Assembly (NCBI GenBank): GCA_014695255.1 | Contig: JACJNX010000061.1 | Coordinates: 496,001 to 560,000 of the forward strand | Origin: Cyanobacteria bacterium FACHB-63 | GTDB lineage: Bacteria; Cyanobacteriota; Cyanobacteriia; Leptolyngbyales; Leptolyngbyaceae | DNA: 64,000 nt | Direction: 5' to 3' | Part shown: positions 1-8,434 of the stretch, piece by piece | Numbering within the stretch: position 1 is the first letter of the stretch | Layout: each line of letters starts with the position of its first letter | The notes under the pieces: generated by a model | Databases searched by the model: none | Told to the model about the DNA's origin: nothing | The model's input: the letters and a program-made list of their open reading frames with translations, nothing else | Program-made: the position numbers and the translations under genes

Positions 1-1585
1 GCTCCAGCTTAGAGGTAATGCCCACGCTGCGAACCAGATCGATCGTGGGCTTATACCCCACATCCATCAGCACTTTCACGGCGATCGTATTAATCGATTT
101 CGTCAGCGCCGATTTCATGCTCATCCAGCCAGAATACTTGTTACCGTAGTTTTTCGGCTGGTAGCCATCGATCGAGAAGCGTTCATCGAGATAAGACCGA
201 TTCGGAGAAAATCCAGAGCCGATCGCGGTCGCATACACAAACGGCTTAAAGGTCGATCCCGGTTGCCGCTGTGCCTGAGTGGCGCGGTTGAACTGGCTAT
301 CTTTGTAAAAGTCATAACCGCCAATCATCGCCCGAATCTCACCGTTGCGCGGATCGATCGACACGAGCGCTCCTTGTTTGAAGCCCTCTGCGTTGCCATC
401 TTCACGAATAGCAGTTCTCAACGCTTTTTCTGCTGATTTTTGCCATTTTGCATTTAGCGTCGTTTCAACCGTGACCCCGCCTGCTAACAGCGCTTCTTTT
501 GGCACCAATTTTTCAAGCTGCTGCTGCACGTAGTAGGTGAAATACGGTGAAGAACTCTGAATGTTTCTCGGCGTACTTGGTTTTACCGTCAGGGTTTCAG
601 CTTGTGCCGCTTGTGATTCTGCTTCAGTAATGTAGCCCGCGACGACCATCTTATCGAGCACCACATTGCGCCGCTCTTGTGCTTTTTCCAAGCTAACCAG
701 CGGCGAATACAAACTCGGAGCGGGGGGTAGTCCGGCGATCGTTGCCATTTCTCCCAGCGTTAACTGCTCGACGGACTTACTGAAATAAATCCAAGCAGCA
801 TCTGCGACTCCGTAGGCGTTAGAGCCAAGATAAACAAAATTGAGATATTTCTCTAGAATCTGCTGCTTGTCGATGTCGCGCTCAAGTTTCTGCGCGATTA
901 GAGCTTCCCGCACTTTGCGTCCAATGCTGCGATCGTCTTGATCGAGAAACACAATTCGAGAAAGCTGCTGCGTGATCGTACTGCCGCCTTCAATGACATC
1001 GCGAGAGGTTAAGTTCCGAAAAACCGCTCGTCCAATACCCTGAAAATCAAGTCCACTGTGATCGTAAAATCGCCGATCTTCCGAAGCGACAAAGGCTTGC
1101 ACGAGGCGTTGGGGAATTTTATCGATCGTCAATCTCTGTCGAGTGGCAGGACCTAGCTGATGCAGCACCGTGCCATCCGATGCCCGAATCGTCAGCGTTC
1201 CAGGACGAGCAAACGTTTTAACTTCAGCAGGATTGGGTAAGGTACTGTCAATCTCGATCGCAGCGACTCGAAGTGCACCAATTCCCCCAACAACCACCAC
1301 GCCGCCAACAATCCATCGCCAAGTTTTCGCCTCTTTCAGCGGTGCGGGGATTTTTTCTCCCAAGGGCTTGAGGCGGGCTGTGACTCCATTGATCCAACTG
1401 CGGACTCCTGCCAAGCGAGAACCTTCTGTCAGCTTCCGCACACCCCGCCGCGCCCGTTTGCGCTCTGATCGTGCTTTCGGGGTGCGTTTTTTTCCGTCAG
1501 TTCCGTCTGTCATAGAGTCTAGCCCTGTTGGGGAATGATCAGGTTGAGTGGGTTTCCCGTTGCGCTTCGAGCTACTCTTTGCCAC
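1..1585 (-). CDS. Class A penicillin-binding protein (PBP1A-like), 3' end off window
   Basis: Bifunctional peptidoglycan glycosyltransferase/transpeptidase anchored in the plasma membrane. About 528 codons are visible; the C-terminus lies beyond the left edge. A basic cytoplasmic tail is followed by one membrane segment (about residues 91-107), then a GT51 domain with the catalytic-glutamate motif EDRRFYDH (E169) and GGSTITQQL, then a transpeptidase domain with the active-site SxxK motif STFK at S444. I chose the GTG at 1585 because GAGG lies 7 bases upstream and an in-frame stop lies just beyond; an ATG at 1513 is a shorter alternative. Downstream of chlG on the same strand with a gap of about 240 bases, so probably its own transcription unit. 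Family certain, paralogue type uncertain. Confidence 0.93.
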   Translation of the reverse strand, partial: MAKSSSKRNGKPTQPDHSPTGLDSMTDGTDGKKRTPKARSERKRARRGVRKLTEGSRLAGVRSWINGVTARLKPLGEKIPAPLKEAKTWRWIVGGVVVVGGIGALRVAAIEIDSTLPNPAEVKTFARPGTLTIRASDGTVLHQLGPATRQRLTIDKIPQRLVQAFVASEDRRFYDHSGLDFQGIGRAVFRNLTSRDVIEGGSTITQQLSRIVFLDQDDRSIGRKVREALIAQKLERDIDKQQILEKYLNFVYLGSNAYGVADAAWIYFSKSVEQLTLGEMATIAGLPPAPSLYSPLVSLEKAQERRNVVLDKMVVAGYITEAESQAAQAETLTVKPSTPRNIQSSSPYFTYYVQQQLEKLVPKEALLAGGVTVETTLNAKWQKSAEKALRTAIREDGNAEGFKQGALVSIDPRNGEIRAMIGGYDFYKDSQFNRATQAQRQPGSTFKPFVYATAIGSGFSPNRSYLDERFSIDGYQPKNYGNKYSGWMSMKSALTKSINTIAVKVLMDVGYKPTIDLVRSVGITSKLE

Positions 1586-1828
1586 ATTCGTACCTCACAC
1601 ACACTGCTAGTCTTGCGGAAATCTGCCTTCGTTCGATCGATGCCTTGTATCGATCAGGTTTCAGGCAAACCGGGCATCTCCCAACCCTGTATCAGAAGAC
1701 GCTTCAAAATTTGTAGAAATACTCACGCTTAGTTTACAAGACTTTAGAGATTTTGCAATCGCGCCTCCAAATTCTCCGATGTACGGGTTGTGATTAGAAG
1801 CGCGAATTTGCTGGGTCGGAGATCAACC

Positions 1829-2833
1829 TTAAAGAGCCGCATGACCCAGCGCTAATGCCGTCACTAGCATTCCAAACACTAGGAAAGGTTGAGCGCTGGC
1901 TTGATATTTCACATCGTTTTCCACCGGATTGCGAAGGAAATACATATCTTGAAACGTGATCTGCGGAATGATCAGCAAAATCAATAACGTTGCGTACAGA
2001 TTCTGATGAATTGTCATCAAGTACGCTGCAACTCCGCTCTGAAAGACATCGATCATCAGCACACAAATCCAAGCGGCAGTTGGAACCCCAAACCTCACAG
2101 GCAGCGACTTCAGCCCCAAAGCCCGATCGCCCTCAACGCTCTTAAAGTCGTTGACGATCGCAATTCCCAACCCTGCAAAGCTATAGAACAGCGTCAGCGC
2201 AATAATCGTCGGATTCAAATCACCAAACAGCGCGTGACCTGTCCACCACGGAATCGCGATATAGCTCGCACCGAGCGCATAGCAGCCCAGCCAACCGTTT
2301 TGCTTCAGCTTGAGCGGGGGTGCCGAGTAGATGTAGGACAAGAATGATCCAACAACCGCCAACACCGTAATCGTCGGGAACTCATGACCTGCCCAGCGAT
2401 CGAGCACATACGCTAATCCGACTCCACTCGCTAGGAGCAGCCAAATTTGAATTACGACTTGTCCTAGTGAAATCGCGCCCGACGGAATCGGGCGATACGG
2501 TTCGTTAATTGCGTCAATTTCGCGATCGTAGTAATCATTTAGAATTTGGGTGTAGCCTGTCAGCAACGGGCCTGCTAGCAGCATACAGGTGGCTGATTTC
2601 AGCACATCTTCGAGAACCCAATGGTAGTTACCCGATGAAGCCGCACCACAAAGAATTCCCCACATCAGCGGAATCCAGGTAATCGGCTTCATCAGTTGCA
2701 GTCGAATCTTCCAGATCGAAGATCCTTTCACGTCAGCCCCCTTCATGCCGAGAAGCTGACGAGTTTTGGCGGAGCGGTTCTCCGGGGAAACGCTCTCTGG
2801 AGTGTCCGTAGTCAGGTCAGGAGAATCAGTCAT
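1829..2833 (-). CDS. chlG: Chlorophyll synthase ChlG
   Basis: Esterifies chlorophyllide a with geranylgeranyl/phytyl diphosphate in the thylakoid membrane, the last step of chlorophyll a synthesis. The product is 334 residues, a UbiA-family polytopic membrane prenyltransferase. The first aspartate-rich motif NDYYDREID is at about residues 99-107 and the second conserved segment NDFKSVEGD is near residue 226. The N-terminal RQLLGMKG and the IRLQLMKPITW segment are typical of cyanobacterial ChlG. The frame stays open upstream to an ATG at 2878 inside the preceding gene, but the ATG at 2833 starts 4 bases after the upstream stop and gives the usual family length. Last gene of a petP-get3d-chlG run. 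Confidence 0.95.
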   Translation of the reverse strand: MTDSPDLTTDTPESVSPENRSAKTRQLLGMKGADVKGSSIWKIRLQLMKPITWIPLMWGILCGAASSGNYHWVLEDVLKSATCMLLAGPLLTGYTQILNDYYDREIDAINEPYRPIPSGAISLGQVVIQIWLLLASGVGLAYVLDRWAGHEFPTITVLAVVGSFLSYIYSAPPLKLKQNGWLGCYALGASYIAIPWWTGHALFGDLNPTIIALTLFYSFAGLGIAIVNDFKSVEGDRALGLKSLPVRFGVPTAAWICVLMIDVFQSGVAAYLMTIHQNLYATLLILLIIPQITFQDMYFLRNPVENDVKYQASAQPFLVFGMLVTALALGHAAL

Positions 2834-2837
2834 AAGG

Positions 2838-3935
2838 TTAGAAGGAAATAATGAGGTAGCCGTCTTGGAATTTTGCACCGCTTACGGGTTGTCCCCGGAG
2901 GGCTGGTGGTAAATCAATATTTCGTCGCTGGTCACCGGCTTCGATCGTGATCTCTGTCCCGTACTGCGTCAGTTTGACTTGTTTCTTGTCAAACCCTGGT
3001 AAGAATAAGCTTACTTTCCTTTCCGCTACATTCACTGCAATCGGTCGAGGTGCTTCTGAAGCGCGATCAAACTCTGGCAGCGCATCGATCAGCGGTTGCC
3101 AATCATTCACAGACTGAACTGGAATGGTGGAAACCGGAAGCGGCTGAAAAGTTTCGTCTAATGCTGAAGAATCAGTCGATCGATTGAGTAGAACGCCGCC
3201 AACGGTTAATCCAATTTGCTGAGCGCTTCCCCAGAGATATTTTGCGACTGCGATCGCACCTTCATCCTCAGTTGTCACCAGATACGCCGCCATTCGTTTT
3301 GGATCGTTGACCGCTTGCTTGCCTTGCTCTAGTAGGTCATTCACTTGTCCAGTGGGTTGAGCAAAGTTATCGCCTGCAAAACTTACATTGGTCAGAACGG
3401 CGCTAGCAACGGGTTGAATAAATGGCGATAGCGTTCGACCTAGATCTGAATCAACAAAGACCTGCCGGAACCGTCGAATGTACCAGCTTGCTACTTCAGA
3501 CGTTCCAATCATTCGCAGGGTATTTTGATCGCCTGTGCCGTCATAGACGATCGTATCGTAGCGATTGCTTTGATTAAATTCCCGCAGTGCGTTTAACGCC
3601 AAGAGTTCATCCAATCCTGGAAAAACGCCCAATTCCTGACCAAATACATTTGTAAAGAACGGAGTCCGCAAATACTGAGCTTCGAGCTTTTTCACTTCGT
3701 CCCAACTGCGCTCTAGGAGTGTAGTCGCCTGAAGCTGAACTGCGCTCAAATTCGGTGCAACCTCTTGCGGATCAGCCCCCACCGTTGTCCCTAGCGCTAA
3801 CCCAAACGCCGGGCTGGAATCCTGTCCAACCAGAAGAACGCGCTTTCCTTGGCTAGCAAACTTTCTTGCCGCCGCGATCGCGATCGTTGTGCGTCCAGTC
3901 CCGCCCTTACCCAAAAACGTCAATATAAAAGCCAT
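2838..3935 (-). CDS. Get3d/ArsA-type ATPase with C-terminal alpha-crystallin-like domain
   Basis: A 365-residue member of the SIMIBI (ArsA/Get3) P-loop ATPase group. The deviant Walker A GKGGTGRT is at residues 9-16. The last ~70 residues (about 297-365, starting near AERKVSLFLPGF and ending GYLIISF) look like an Hsp20/alpha-crystallin beta-sandwich. This domain order is characteristic of the Get3d family known from cyanobacteria and plants, whose client is not settled. I use the ATG at 3935, because starting there puts the strand leading into the P-loop at the N-terminus; a TTG six codons upstream is also open. chlG follows 4 bases downstream, so the two are probably co-transcribed. A role in pigment-protein or membrane-protein handling is inference from context only. 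Confidence 0.85.
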   Translation of the reverse strand: MAFILTFLGKGGTGRTTIAIAAARKFASQGKRVLLVGQDSSPAFGLALGTTVGADPQEVAPNLSAVQLQATTLLERSWDEVKKLEAQYLRTPFFTNVFGQELGVFPGLDELLALNALREFNQSNRYDTIVYDGTGDQNTLRMIGTSEVASWYIRRFRQVFVDSDLGRTLSPFIQPVASAVLTNVSFAGDNFAQPTGQVNDLLEQGKQAVNDPKRMAAYLVTTEDEGAIAVAKYLWGSAQQIGLTVGGVLLNRSTDSSALDETFQPLPVSTIPVQSVNDWQPLIDALPEFDRASEAPRPIAVNVAERKVSLFLPGFDKKQVKLTQYGTEITIEAGDQRRNIDLPPALRGQPVSGAKFQDGYLIISF

Positions 3936-3955
3936 ATCCAATATTTTGAACAAAC

Positions 3956-4013
3956 AGAGAGTTGGACTTCAAAAACCGAGAATACATTCCCAGTTTTCGA
4001 TTCCCAACTCTCT
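3956..4013 (-). promoter_or_regulatory. Intercistronic hairpin upstream of the Get3d-type gene
   Basis: A perfect 10-base inverted repeat (AGAGAGTTGG at 3956-3965 with its complement at 4004-4013) encloses an inner AAAAC/GTTTT pairing. In the minus-strand transcript it lies between petP and the ATPase start codon, about 20 bases from the start. There is no uridine run after it, so it is more likely an mRNA processing, stability or initiation-control hairpin than a terminator. Confidence 0.45.
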
Positions 4014-4049
4014 CATGGTATCGACTGTCTGAATGCTTCTTCAGATCAA

Positions 4050-4244
4050 TTAGTCGTATTGCTCTAATTCGTCCTCAAAAAACCAGGTCGAATACTTATC
4101 ATCAAACTGAACCAACATCCCAATTCCTTGACCGTCCACGACTTTGAATTGTCGGACAATTCCAACCGCTCCGAGCTTTTTGATCACTTCTTGAGAGACG
4201 CGATCGCGCAGCCGACGAACGCGCACTTTTTGACCGATTTCCAT
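4050..4244 (-). CDS. petP: PetP-type small cytochrome b6f subunit (DUF2862)
   Basis: A 64-residue soluble protein beginning MEIGQKVRVRRLRDRV and ending in a FFEDELEQYD-like acidic tail. The small SH3-like DUF2862 fold and the length match PetP (Ssr2998 family), a cytoplasmic subunit of the cyanobacterial cytochrome b6f complex that affects electron flow. It lies upstream of the Get3d-type ATPase and chlG on the same strand, separated by about 115 bases that carry a strong hairpin. Family assignment is good; the functional name follows known members. Confidence 0.82.
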   Translation of the reverse strand: MEIGQKVRVRRLRDRVSQEVIKKLGAVGIVRQFKVVDGQGIGMLVQFDDKYSTWFFEDELEQYD

Positions 4245-4548
4245 TACTACTGTTGATGCTTAACCATGTCATGAAGTTTACCAGAATGTTGCAACATATT
4301 AAGATCAGCGCGAGATGAAACCAGCGGCGGAGGAAGAATCAGGCTTCATTCAGGATTAAAAGAAATTGTCAAGTGTAAGAACACCATGAATTTAAAACTC
4401 GAACTCGACACGACTGCTAGAAGTTCTGAATGCAATGTGGGCTTGGTTAAGGCAATCTACAAAGAGAGCATAAAAGCTTCGTTTATCTCCTCTTTGCTCA
4501 TTGTCAATTTTGAATCTGCTCTGAACTTGATCAGCTTGATCCATCACC
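4245..4548. other. Divergent intergenic region petP / SH3 gene
   Basis: This 304-base gap must hold the promoters of petP (leftward) and the SH3 gene (rightward). I see no convincing -35/-10 pair or dyad. A 57-codon rightward frame (4386-4559) overlaps the next start but lacks a ribosome-binding site. Confidence 0.4.
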
Positions 4549-5298
4549 ATGTCGGTTAACCTAAAAACCATTCTCAAATCTCCGCTGATGGCTGGGGCTT
4601 GTCTCACCGCCACCGTCACTTTAGTTGGCACTATGTACGCTCTGACTCATCCGCGATCGATGGTGAAACGCGCTGAGGCGAATCCATCCGGGCAAGCTAC
4701 GAGTTGTAAAACGGTGGTCTTCGACGATAAACCGCCGCTGAATGTTCGAGCAACACCCATTGTTCAACCCGGAAATATTGTGGCATCGCTTAATAATGGC
4801 GAGACTCTGACCGTGGTTGGAGAGCAGAACGGTTGGCTTAAAATTAGCGCTCCTGCGACTGGCTGGGTCTACCAGAATTTAACGCGTCAGAGGTGTGAGA
4901 GCGATCCACCAATTGCAAAGCTAGCTAGCAGGCGTGGGGTTGATCCGGCTTTAGAGCGATTGCCGGATGAACTAGGAACCCGTCTTTATCGCGAAGCGGT
5001 GTCTCAGTTTCAGGCAGGAAATTTGCCGGGTGCGATCAAACTTGTGCAAATGATCTCGGCAGACAGCGCGGCTTATCCTCACGCTCAAACTGCTTTGAAG
5101 ATGATGCCGCAAACTTGGAATCAAGCTGAATCTCAATACCGAAAGGCGGTCAATGCTAGAGAGCAGAGCCGCTGGAATGATGTGCTTAAAATTGCAGTGG
5201 AGTACCCGGATATTCGATATTGGCGTGAAAGGTTAGCGCCGATCGTGAAAAAGGCGATTCAGATGCAGTATTTTGCTGAGAGTGAAGCAAATCAATAA
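4549..5298 (+). CDS. Signal-anchored protein with bacterial SH3 domain
   Basis: A 249-residue protein. Residues about 13-31 form a signal peptide or N-terminal membrane anchor (LMAGACLTATVTLVGTMYAL). Residues about 60-115 form a bacterial SH3 domain (LNVRATP, then GNIVASLNNGETL and NGWLKI), a fold that often binds peptidoglycan or proteins in the periplasm. The C-terminal half is helical and predicted soluble (EQFxAGNLPGAIK-like segments), resembling a TPR-like helical region. No enzyme motif. It stands alone, divergent from petP, with a hairpin 25 bases after its stop. Function is unknown; envelope location is inferred. Confidence 0.75.
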   Translation: MSVNLKTILKSPLMAGACLTATVTLVGTMYALTHPRSMVKRAEANPSGQATSCKTVVFDDKPPLNVRATPIVQPGNIVASLNNGETLTVVGEQNGWLKISAPATGWVYQNLTRQRCESDPPIAKLASRRGVDPALERLPDELGTRLYREAVSQFQAGNLPGAIKLVQMISADSAAYPHAQTALKMMPQTWNQAESQYRKAVNAREQSRWNDVLKIAVEYPDIRYWRERLAPIVKKAIQMQYFAESEANQ

Positions 5299-5323
5299 CC
5301 GATTTGGAATAAATAAGGTTCAG

Positions 5324-5354
5324 AATGCCAGTCGTTGATGAAGCGGCTGGCATT
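5324..5354 (+). terminator. Hairpin after the SH3-domain gene
   Basis: AATGCCAG at 5324-5331 pairs with CTGGCATT at 5347-5354. The following GCTGCTTTAAAG has only a short T run, so termination is plausible but weak. Confidence 0.35.
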
Positions 5355-5382
5355 GCTGCTTTAAAGAATTCAAATAGCCGCT

Positions 5383-5566
5383 AGATTGCGATACCTTGCA
5401 TGGCCTCAGCGTGAGTTCGATAAGCAGTGCGTCTACGTTGCTGACTCGCCCCAGAATAGAATTGGGGCTGACGGTGCGAAGTCTGTTGAAATGGACTAAA
5501 GCACTTCAAGCCGTCTCTCGTGCCCCTTTGTTAGAGAGTCACGTTAACCTAAAGTTATCAGATCTT
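5383..5566. ncRNA. Candidate structured RNA, 6S-like rod (strand undetermined)
   Basis: Perfect complementary blocks are nested over about 184 bases: AGAT 5383-5386 with 5562-5565; GATA 5390-5393 with 5556-5559; GACTC 5443-5447 with 5536-5540; GGGGC 5464-5468 with 5522-5526; GACGG 5470-5474 with 5511-5515; GAAGT 5478-5482 with 5503-5507. The gap between the third and fourth blocks is a large internal bubble (16 and 9 bases). A long rod with a central bubble and this length is the architecture of 6S RNA, which binds RNA polymerase holoenzyme. The pairings are seen; the 6S identity is inference. A competing local hairpin (GCCCCA/TGGGGC, 5448-5469) also exists. Confidence 0.35.
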
Positions 5567-5569
5567 AAC

Positions 5570-5608
5570 AAAATAAAAACCGACAGTCTTCCTGAGAAAT
5601 CTGTCGGT
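5570..5608 (-). terminator. Rho-independent terminator of sodA
   Basis: Read leftward, ACCGACAG and CTGTCGGT (5601-5608 and 5579-5586) form an 8-pair stem with a 14-base loop, followed by TTTTTATTTTG. It lies about 120 bases past the sodA stop. Confidence 0.8.
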
Positions 5609-5727
5609 CAGTCGTGTGTTCCCTGTTGATGACTCGGCTAAAGTTGAGTCTTCTACAGTATGTCTGCGGTCAATCATACCTTGAGTGATTAGAATCACAC
5701 AAGGCAGTAATCCTAATCACAGGAAGC

Positions 5728-6348
5728 TTATCGACCGCTAAAGGCTGCATCAAATCGGCGGTTGATCTCTTCCCAGTTCAAGACATTCCACCAAGCATTG
5801 AGGTATTCGGGACGACGGTTCTGATATTTCAGATAGTAAGCGTGTTCCCAGACATCATTACCCATAATCGGGGTGTGTCCCTCAGTGAGTGGGCTATCTT
5901 GGTTCGGTGTGGAAATAATTTTGAGATTGCCTTGAGCTGATCGCACTAACCAAACCCAACCGCTACCGAATCGCTTCACGCCCGCATCGTTAAACTGCTG
6001 CTTAAAGGCATCAAAGCTACCGAATGTATTATTAATCGCTTGGGCGATCGCGCCTGTCGGCTCACCTCGACCGCTCGGTCCCATAATTTCCCAGAACATT
6101 GTGTGATTGACGTGCCCGCCTGCATTGTTACGAACGGCAGTTCGCACATCTTCAGGAACTTGGTTCAGATCAGTCACAAGTTCGTCAACCGACTTGCTTT
6201 GCAGATCGCTGTATTTCTCGACGGCAGCGTTCAAGTTATTCACGTAAGCAGCATGGTGCTTGTCGTGGTGAATCTGCATCGTGGTGGCATCAATGTAAGG
6301 CTCTAGAGCGTCGTAAGCATAAGGGAGCGGTTGTAATTCAAAAGCCAT
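5728..6348 (-). CDS. sodA: Superoxide dismutase, manganese type by residue signature
   Basis: Converts superoxide to peroxide and oxygen. The product is 206 residues with no signal peptide, so probably cytosolic. Metal ligands are H27, H82 ([10 protein letters not shown]), D165 and H169 ([16 protein letters not shown]). The residue pair that separates the subfamilies is Gly in GGH plus Gln150 in NQDSP, which points to Mn-SOD; Fe-SOD normally has Gln and Ala at these places. A cambialistic enzyme cannot be excluded. GGAG lies about 9 bases before the ATG. A terminator follows at 5570-5608 and another separates it from the upstream amidohydrolase, so it is a single-gene unit. Confidence 0.95.
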   Translation of the reverse strand: MAFELQPLPYAYDALEPYIDATTMQIHHDKHHAAYVNNLNAAVEKYSDLQSKSVDELVTDLNQVPEDVRTAVRNNAGGHVNHTMFWEIMGPSGRGEPTGAIAQAINNTFGSFDAFKQQFNDAGVKRFGSGWVWLVRSAQGNLKIISTPNQDSPLTEGHTPIMGNDVWEHAYYLKYQNRRPEYLNAWWNVLNWEEINRRFDAAFSGR

Positions 6349-6560
6349 GTGAAAGTTCTCCAGAATGAGGTGTGAGGAAACTTGTCTAGCTGGTGTGTCG
6401 TCTCAGCTTTAATATTCAAATCATAGTCATTCTGAGTTCGAGTTGCAGTAGATAATCCGCATAATTTGAGCGGGTTAACCGTACAAGAAGAGGCTTGAAT
6501 CCTCAATTTGTTTTTATTAAAAAGATTAATTTTGTTGAGCTTTATTCTCAATAAGAGAGA

Positions 6561-6588
6561 AAAAATAAAAAAGGGGCATAAAGCCCCT
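6561..6588 (-). terminator. Rho-independent terminator of the amidohydrolase gene
   Basis: Read leftward: AGGGGC, loop TTTAT, GCCCCT, then TTTTTATTTTT. It lies about 20 bases past the stop of the M20 gene and isolates sodA from it. Confidence 0.88.
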
Positions 6589-6607
6589 GTCGCGAAATCT
6601 TCAAGTT

Positions 6608-7810
6608 TCAACCCTGTTCTACATACCTGACAAAGATTTCAACACCCATTCCCAAGACCGTCTCATCAAAATCGAATCGCGGATGATGATGCGGATAATC
6701 TAGTCCAATTTGTGAATTGGCAGAACCCAGGAAAAAATAACAGCCTGGAACTTCCTGCAAGAAGAATGACATATCCTCACCGCCCATCGTCTGACAGTTT
6801 GGCACAACTCCAAGCGGGGATTCGACTACGGTTTCAGCCACCGATCGCACCCGGTCCGCAACTGCACCATCATTGATCACAGGCGGATACAGCGATTGAT
6901 AATTTAATTCATAAGTCGCTCCATGCGCCTGACAAATTCCCGCGACAATTTGCTCAATCCGCTGCTTAAAGTAGCCTGCATAGTTCGGATTAAAATAGCG
7001 CACAGTTCCTTTAAGTTGGGCTGAGGCGGCAATCACATTACAAGCATTTCCGGCGTGAAAAGCACCGACTGTTACAACCGCAGACTCGATCGGATCAATA
7101 TTTCGCGCCACGATCGTTTGCAGCGCATTCACCACTTGCGAACCGACGACGATTGAATCGATCGTTTGCTGGGGAATCGCGCCGTGTCCGCCTTTACCGA
7201 GAATCAGCACCTCAAACGTCTCAACGGCTGCCATTAATGCACCTGTCCGAACGCCAACCGTTCCCAGCGGTAAGTTATTCCACAAATGCAATCCAATAAT
7301 CGAATCGACCGTTGGATTTTTGAGAACGCCCGCTTCGATCATCGGTTTTGCGCCACCTGGCCCTTCTTCCGCAGGCTGAAAAATGAACTTAACGGTACCC
7401 GGAAAATCGCGATGCTGAGACAAGTAATAGGCGGTTCCAAGCGCGATCGTCACATGCCCATCATGTCCGCAAGCGTGCATTACGCCGTCATGCTGTGACT
7501 TATACGAAACCTCATTTTGCTCCTGAATCGGTAGCGCATCCATGTCGGCGCGAATCGCTAACACGCGACCGGGGCGATTTCCCTCGATCGTGGCGACAAT
7601 TCCCGTTCTGGCAATTCCCGTTTGGTGCGGAATTCCCCACTGCTTGAGTTTTTCGGTGATAAACTCGGCGGTTAACTCTTCTCGAAAACCGAGTTCGGGG
7701 CACTGGTGTAATTGTCTGCGCCAGGTGACAAGCTGGGCTTGGAGCGATCGGATCTCAAGCCGAATCTGAGAGAGATCAACCGAGGGTGAACTCAGAAAAG
7801 TAGAAACCAT
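6608..7810 (-). CDS. M20-family metallo-amidohydrolase (N-acyl amino acid hydrolase type)
   Basis: A 400-residue dinuclear-metal hydrolase of the M20D group, which removes acyl or carbamoyl groups from amino acids or hormone conjugates. Visible motifs are ADMDALPIQE, the metal-binding MHACGHDGH, PAEEGPGGA with the catalytic glutamate pair, and the C-terminal ligand region HHHPRFDFDE. A dimerisation/lid domain lies between about residues 195 and 315. No signal peptide. The exact substrate cannot be read from sequence. Single-gene unit with its own terminator. Confidence 0.9.
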   Translation of the reverse strand: MVSTFLSSPSVDLSQIRLEIRSLQAQLVTWRRQLHQCPELGFREELTAEFITEKLKQWGIPHQTGIARTGIVATIEGNRPGRVLAIRADMDALPIQEQNEVSYKSQHDGVMHACGHDGHVTIALGTAYYLSQHRDFPGTVKFIFQPAEEGPGGAKPMIEAGVLKNPTVDSIIGLHLWNNLPLGTVGVRTGALMAAVETFEVLILGKGGHGAIPQQTIDSIVVGSQVVNALQTIVARNIDPIESAVVTVGAFHAGNACNVIAASAQLKGTVRYFNPNYAGYFKQRIEQIVAGICQAHGATYELNYQSLYPPVINDGAVADRVRSVAETVVESPLGVVPNCQTMGGEDMSFFLQEVPGCYFFLGSANSQIGLDYPHHHPRFDFDETVLGMGVEIFVRYVEQG

Positions 7811-7990
7811 GTGTAGTAGACCGTTGTGTAAGGAGCGACGATGTAAGGATAGTCATTCTAATTTAGCGATCCCAAGACATAATTTTATTTTGTCCGAATC
7901 GCAATCGAAAAAACTAGGTGCCGCTTCAGTGCCACCCGCTCTACAAGGATATTCGACAAATCAACTGAGCAACTCGATCGCTTGAGCGCA

Positions 7991-8377
7991 TCAAACATTC
8001 GAGTCTTTTTCAAATCGCACAATGTCATCCTCACCCAGATATTCACCGTTCTGCACTTCGATCATCACGAGCGGAATCACACCTGGATTTTCAACTCGAT
8101 GCGGCGTTCCCATCGGCACATAGGTAGATTGCTTCTGCATCACTATTTTCTCTTCGCCGTTGCAGATGACTTTTGCCGTTCCCGAAACCACGATCCAATG
8201 TTCACTGCGGTGGTAGTGCATTTGAGTGCTGATGTGCGCTCCCGGCTTGACCTCAATTCGGTTGATTCGATAGCGCTTCGCATCTTCTAAAATCGTCACC
8301 GTTCCCCAATGCCGAATTTCCGTTACGTCCTCAGCAGCGCGATCGATCATCGTGTCGTCAGGTCGTTGGTTCTTCAT
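7991..8377 (-). CDS. Cupin protein, phosphomannose isomerase type II-like
   Basis: A 128-residue single-domain cupin resembling the C-terminal domain of type II mannose-6-phosphate isomerase/GDP-mannose pyrophosphorylase. Seen: PGAHISTQMHYHRSEHW, the first cupin motif with three metal histidines, and PMGTPHRVENPG, the second. The ATG at 8377 gives a normal family start; an in-frame GTG at 8398 would add seven residues. It is 57 bases downstream of the MBOAT gene on the same strand, so the pair may act together on extracellular polysaccharide. That link is inference. Confidence 0.82.
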   Translation of the reverse strand: MKNQRPDDTMIDRAAEDVTEIRHWGTVTILEDAKRYRINRIEVKPGAHISTQMHYHRSEHWIVVSGTAKVICNGEEKIVMQKQSTYVPMGTPHRVENPGVIPLVMIEVQNGEYLGEDDIVRFEKDSNV

Positions 8378-8434
8378 AGAAATTTTCAGGTACTCCACTG
8401 TTTAAATCATGCAGCAAAAAACAGCGTTATCCGC

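Larger units (their letters stand above)
5299..5727. other. 429-base intergenic region, structured, no convincing ORF
   Basis: Holds a hairpin after the SH3 gene (5324-5354), a set of nested inverted repeats at 5383-5566 (listed separately) and the sodA terminator (5570-5608). A 77-codon rightward frame (5396-5629, TTG start) runs through these structures and is rejected as coding. Confidence 0.6.

Noticed and set aside
4386-4559. 57-codon rightward ORF overlapping the SH3 gene start
   Set aside because: No ribosome-binding site and no recognisable domain; kept only as a remote possibility.
5396-5629. 77-codon rightward ORF (TTG start) after the SH3 gene
   Set aside because: Runs through hairpins and the sodA terminator, has a rare start and no protein features.
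6303-6611. 102-codon leftward ORF between the amidohydrolase and sodA
   Set aside because: Contains the amidohydrolase terminator and overlaps sodA in another frame.
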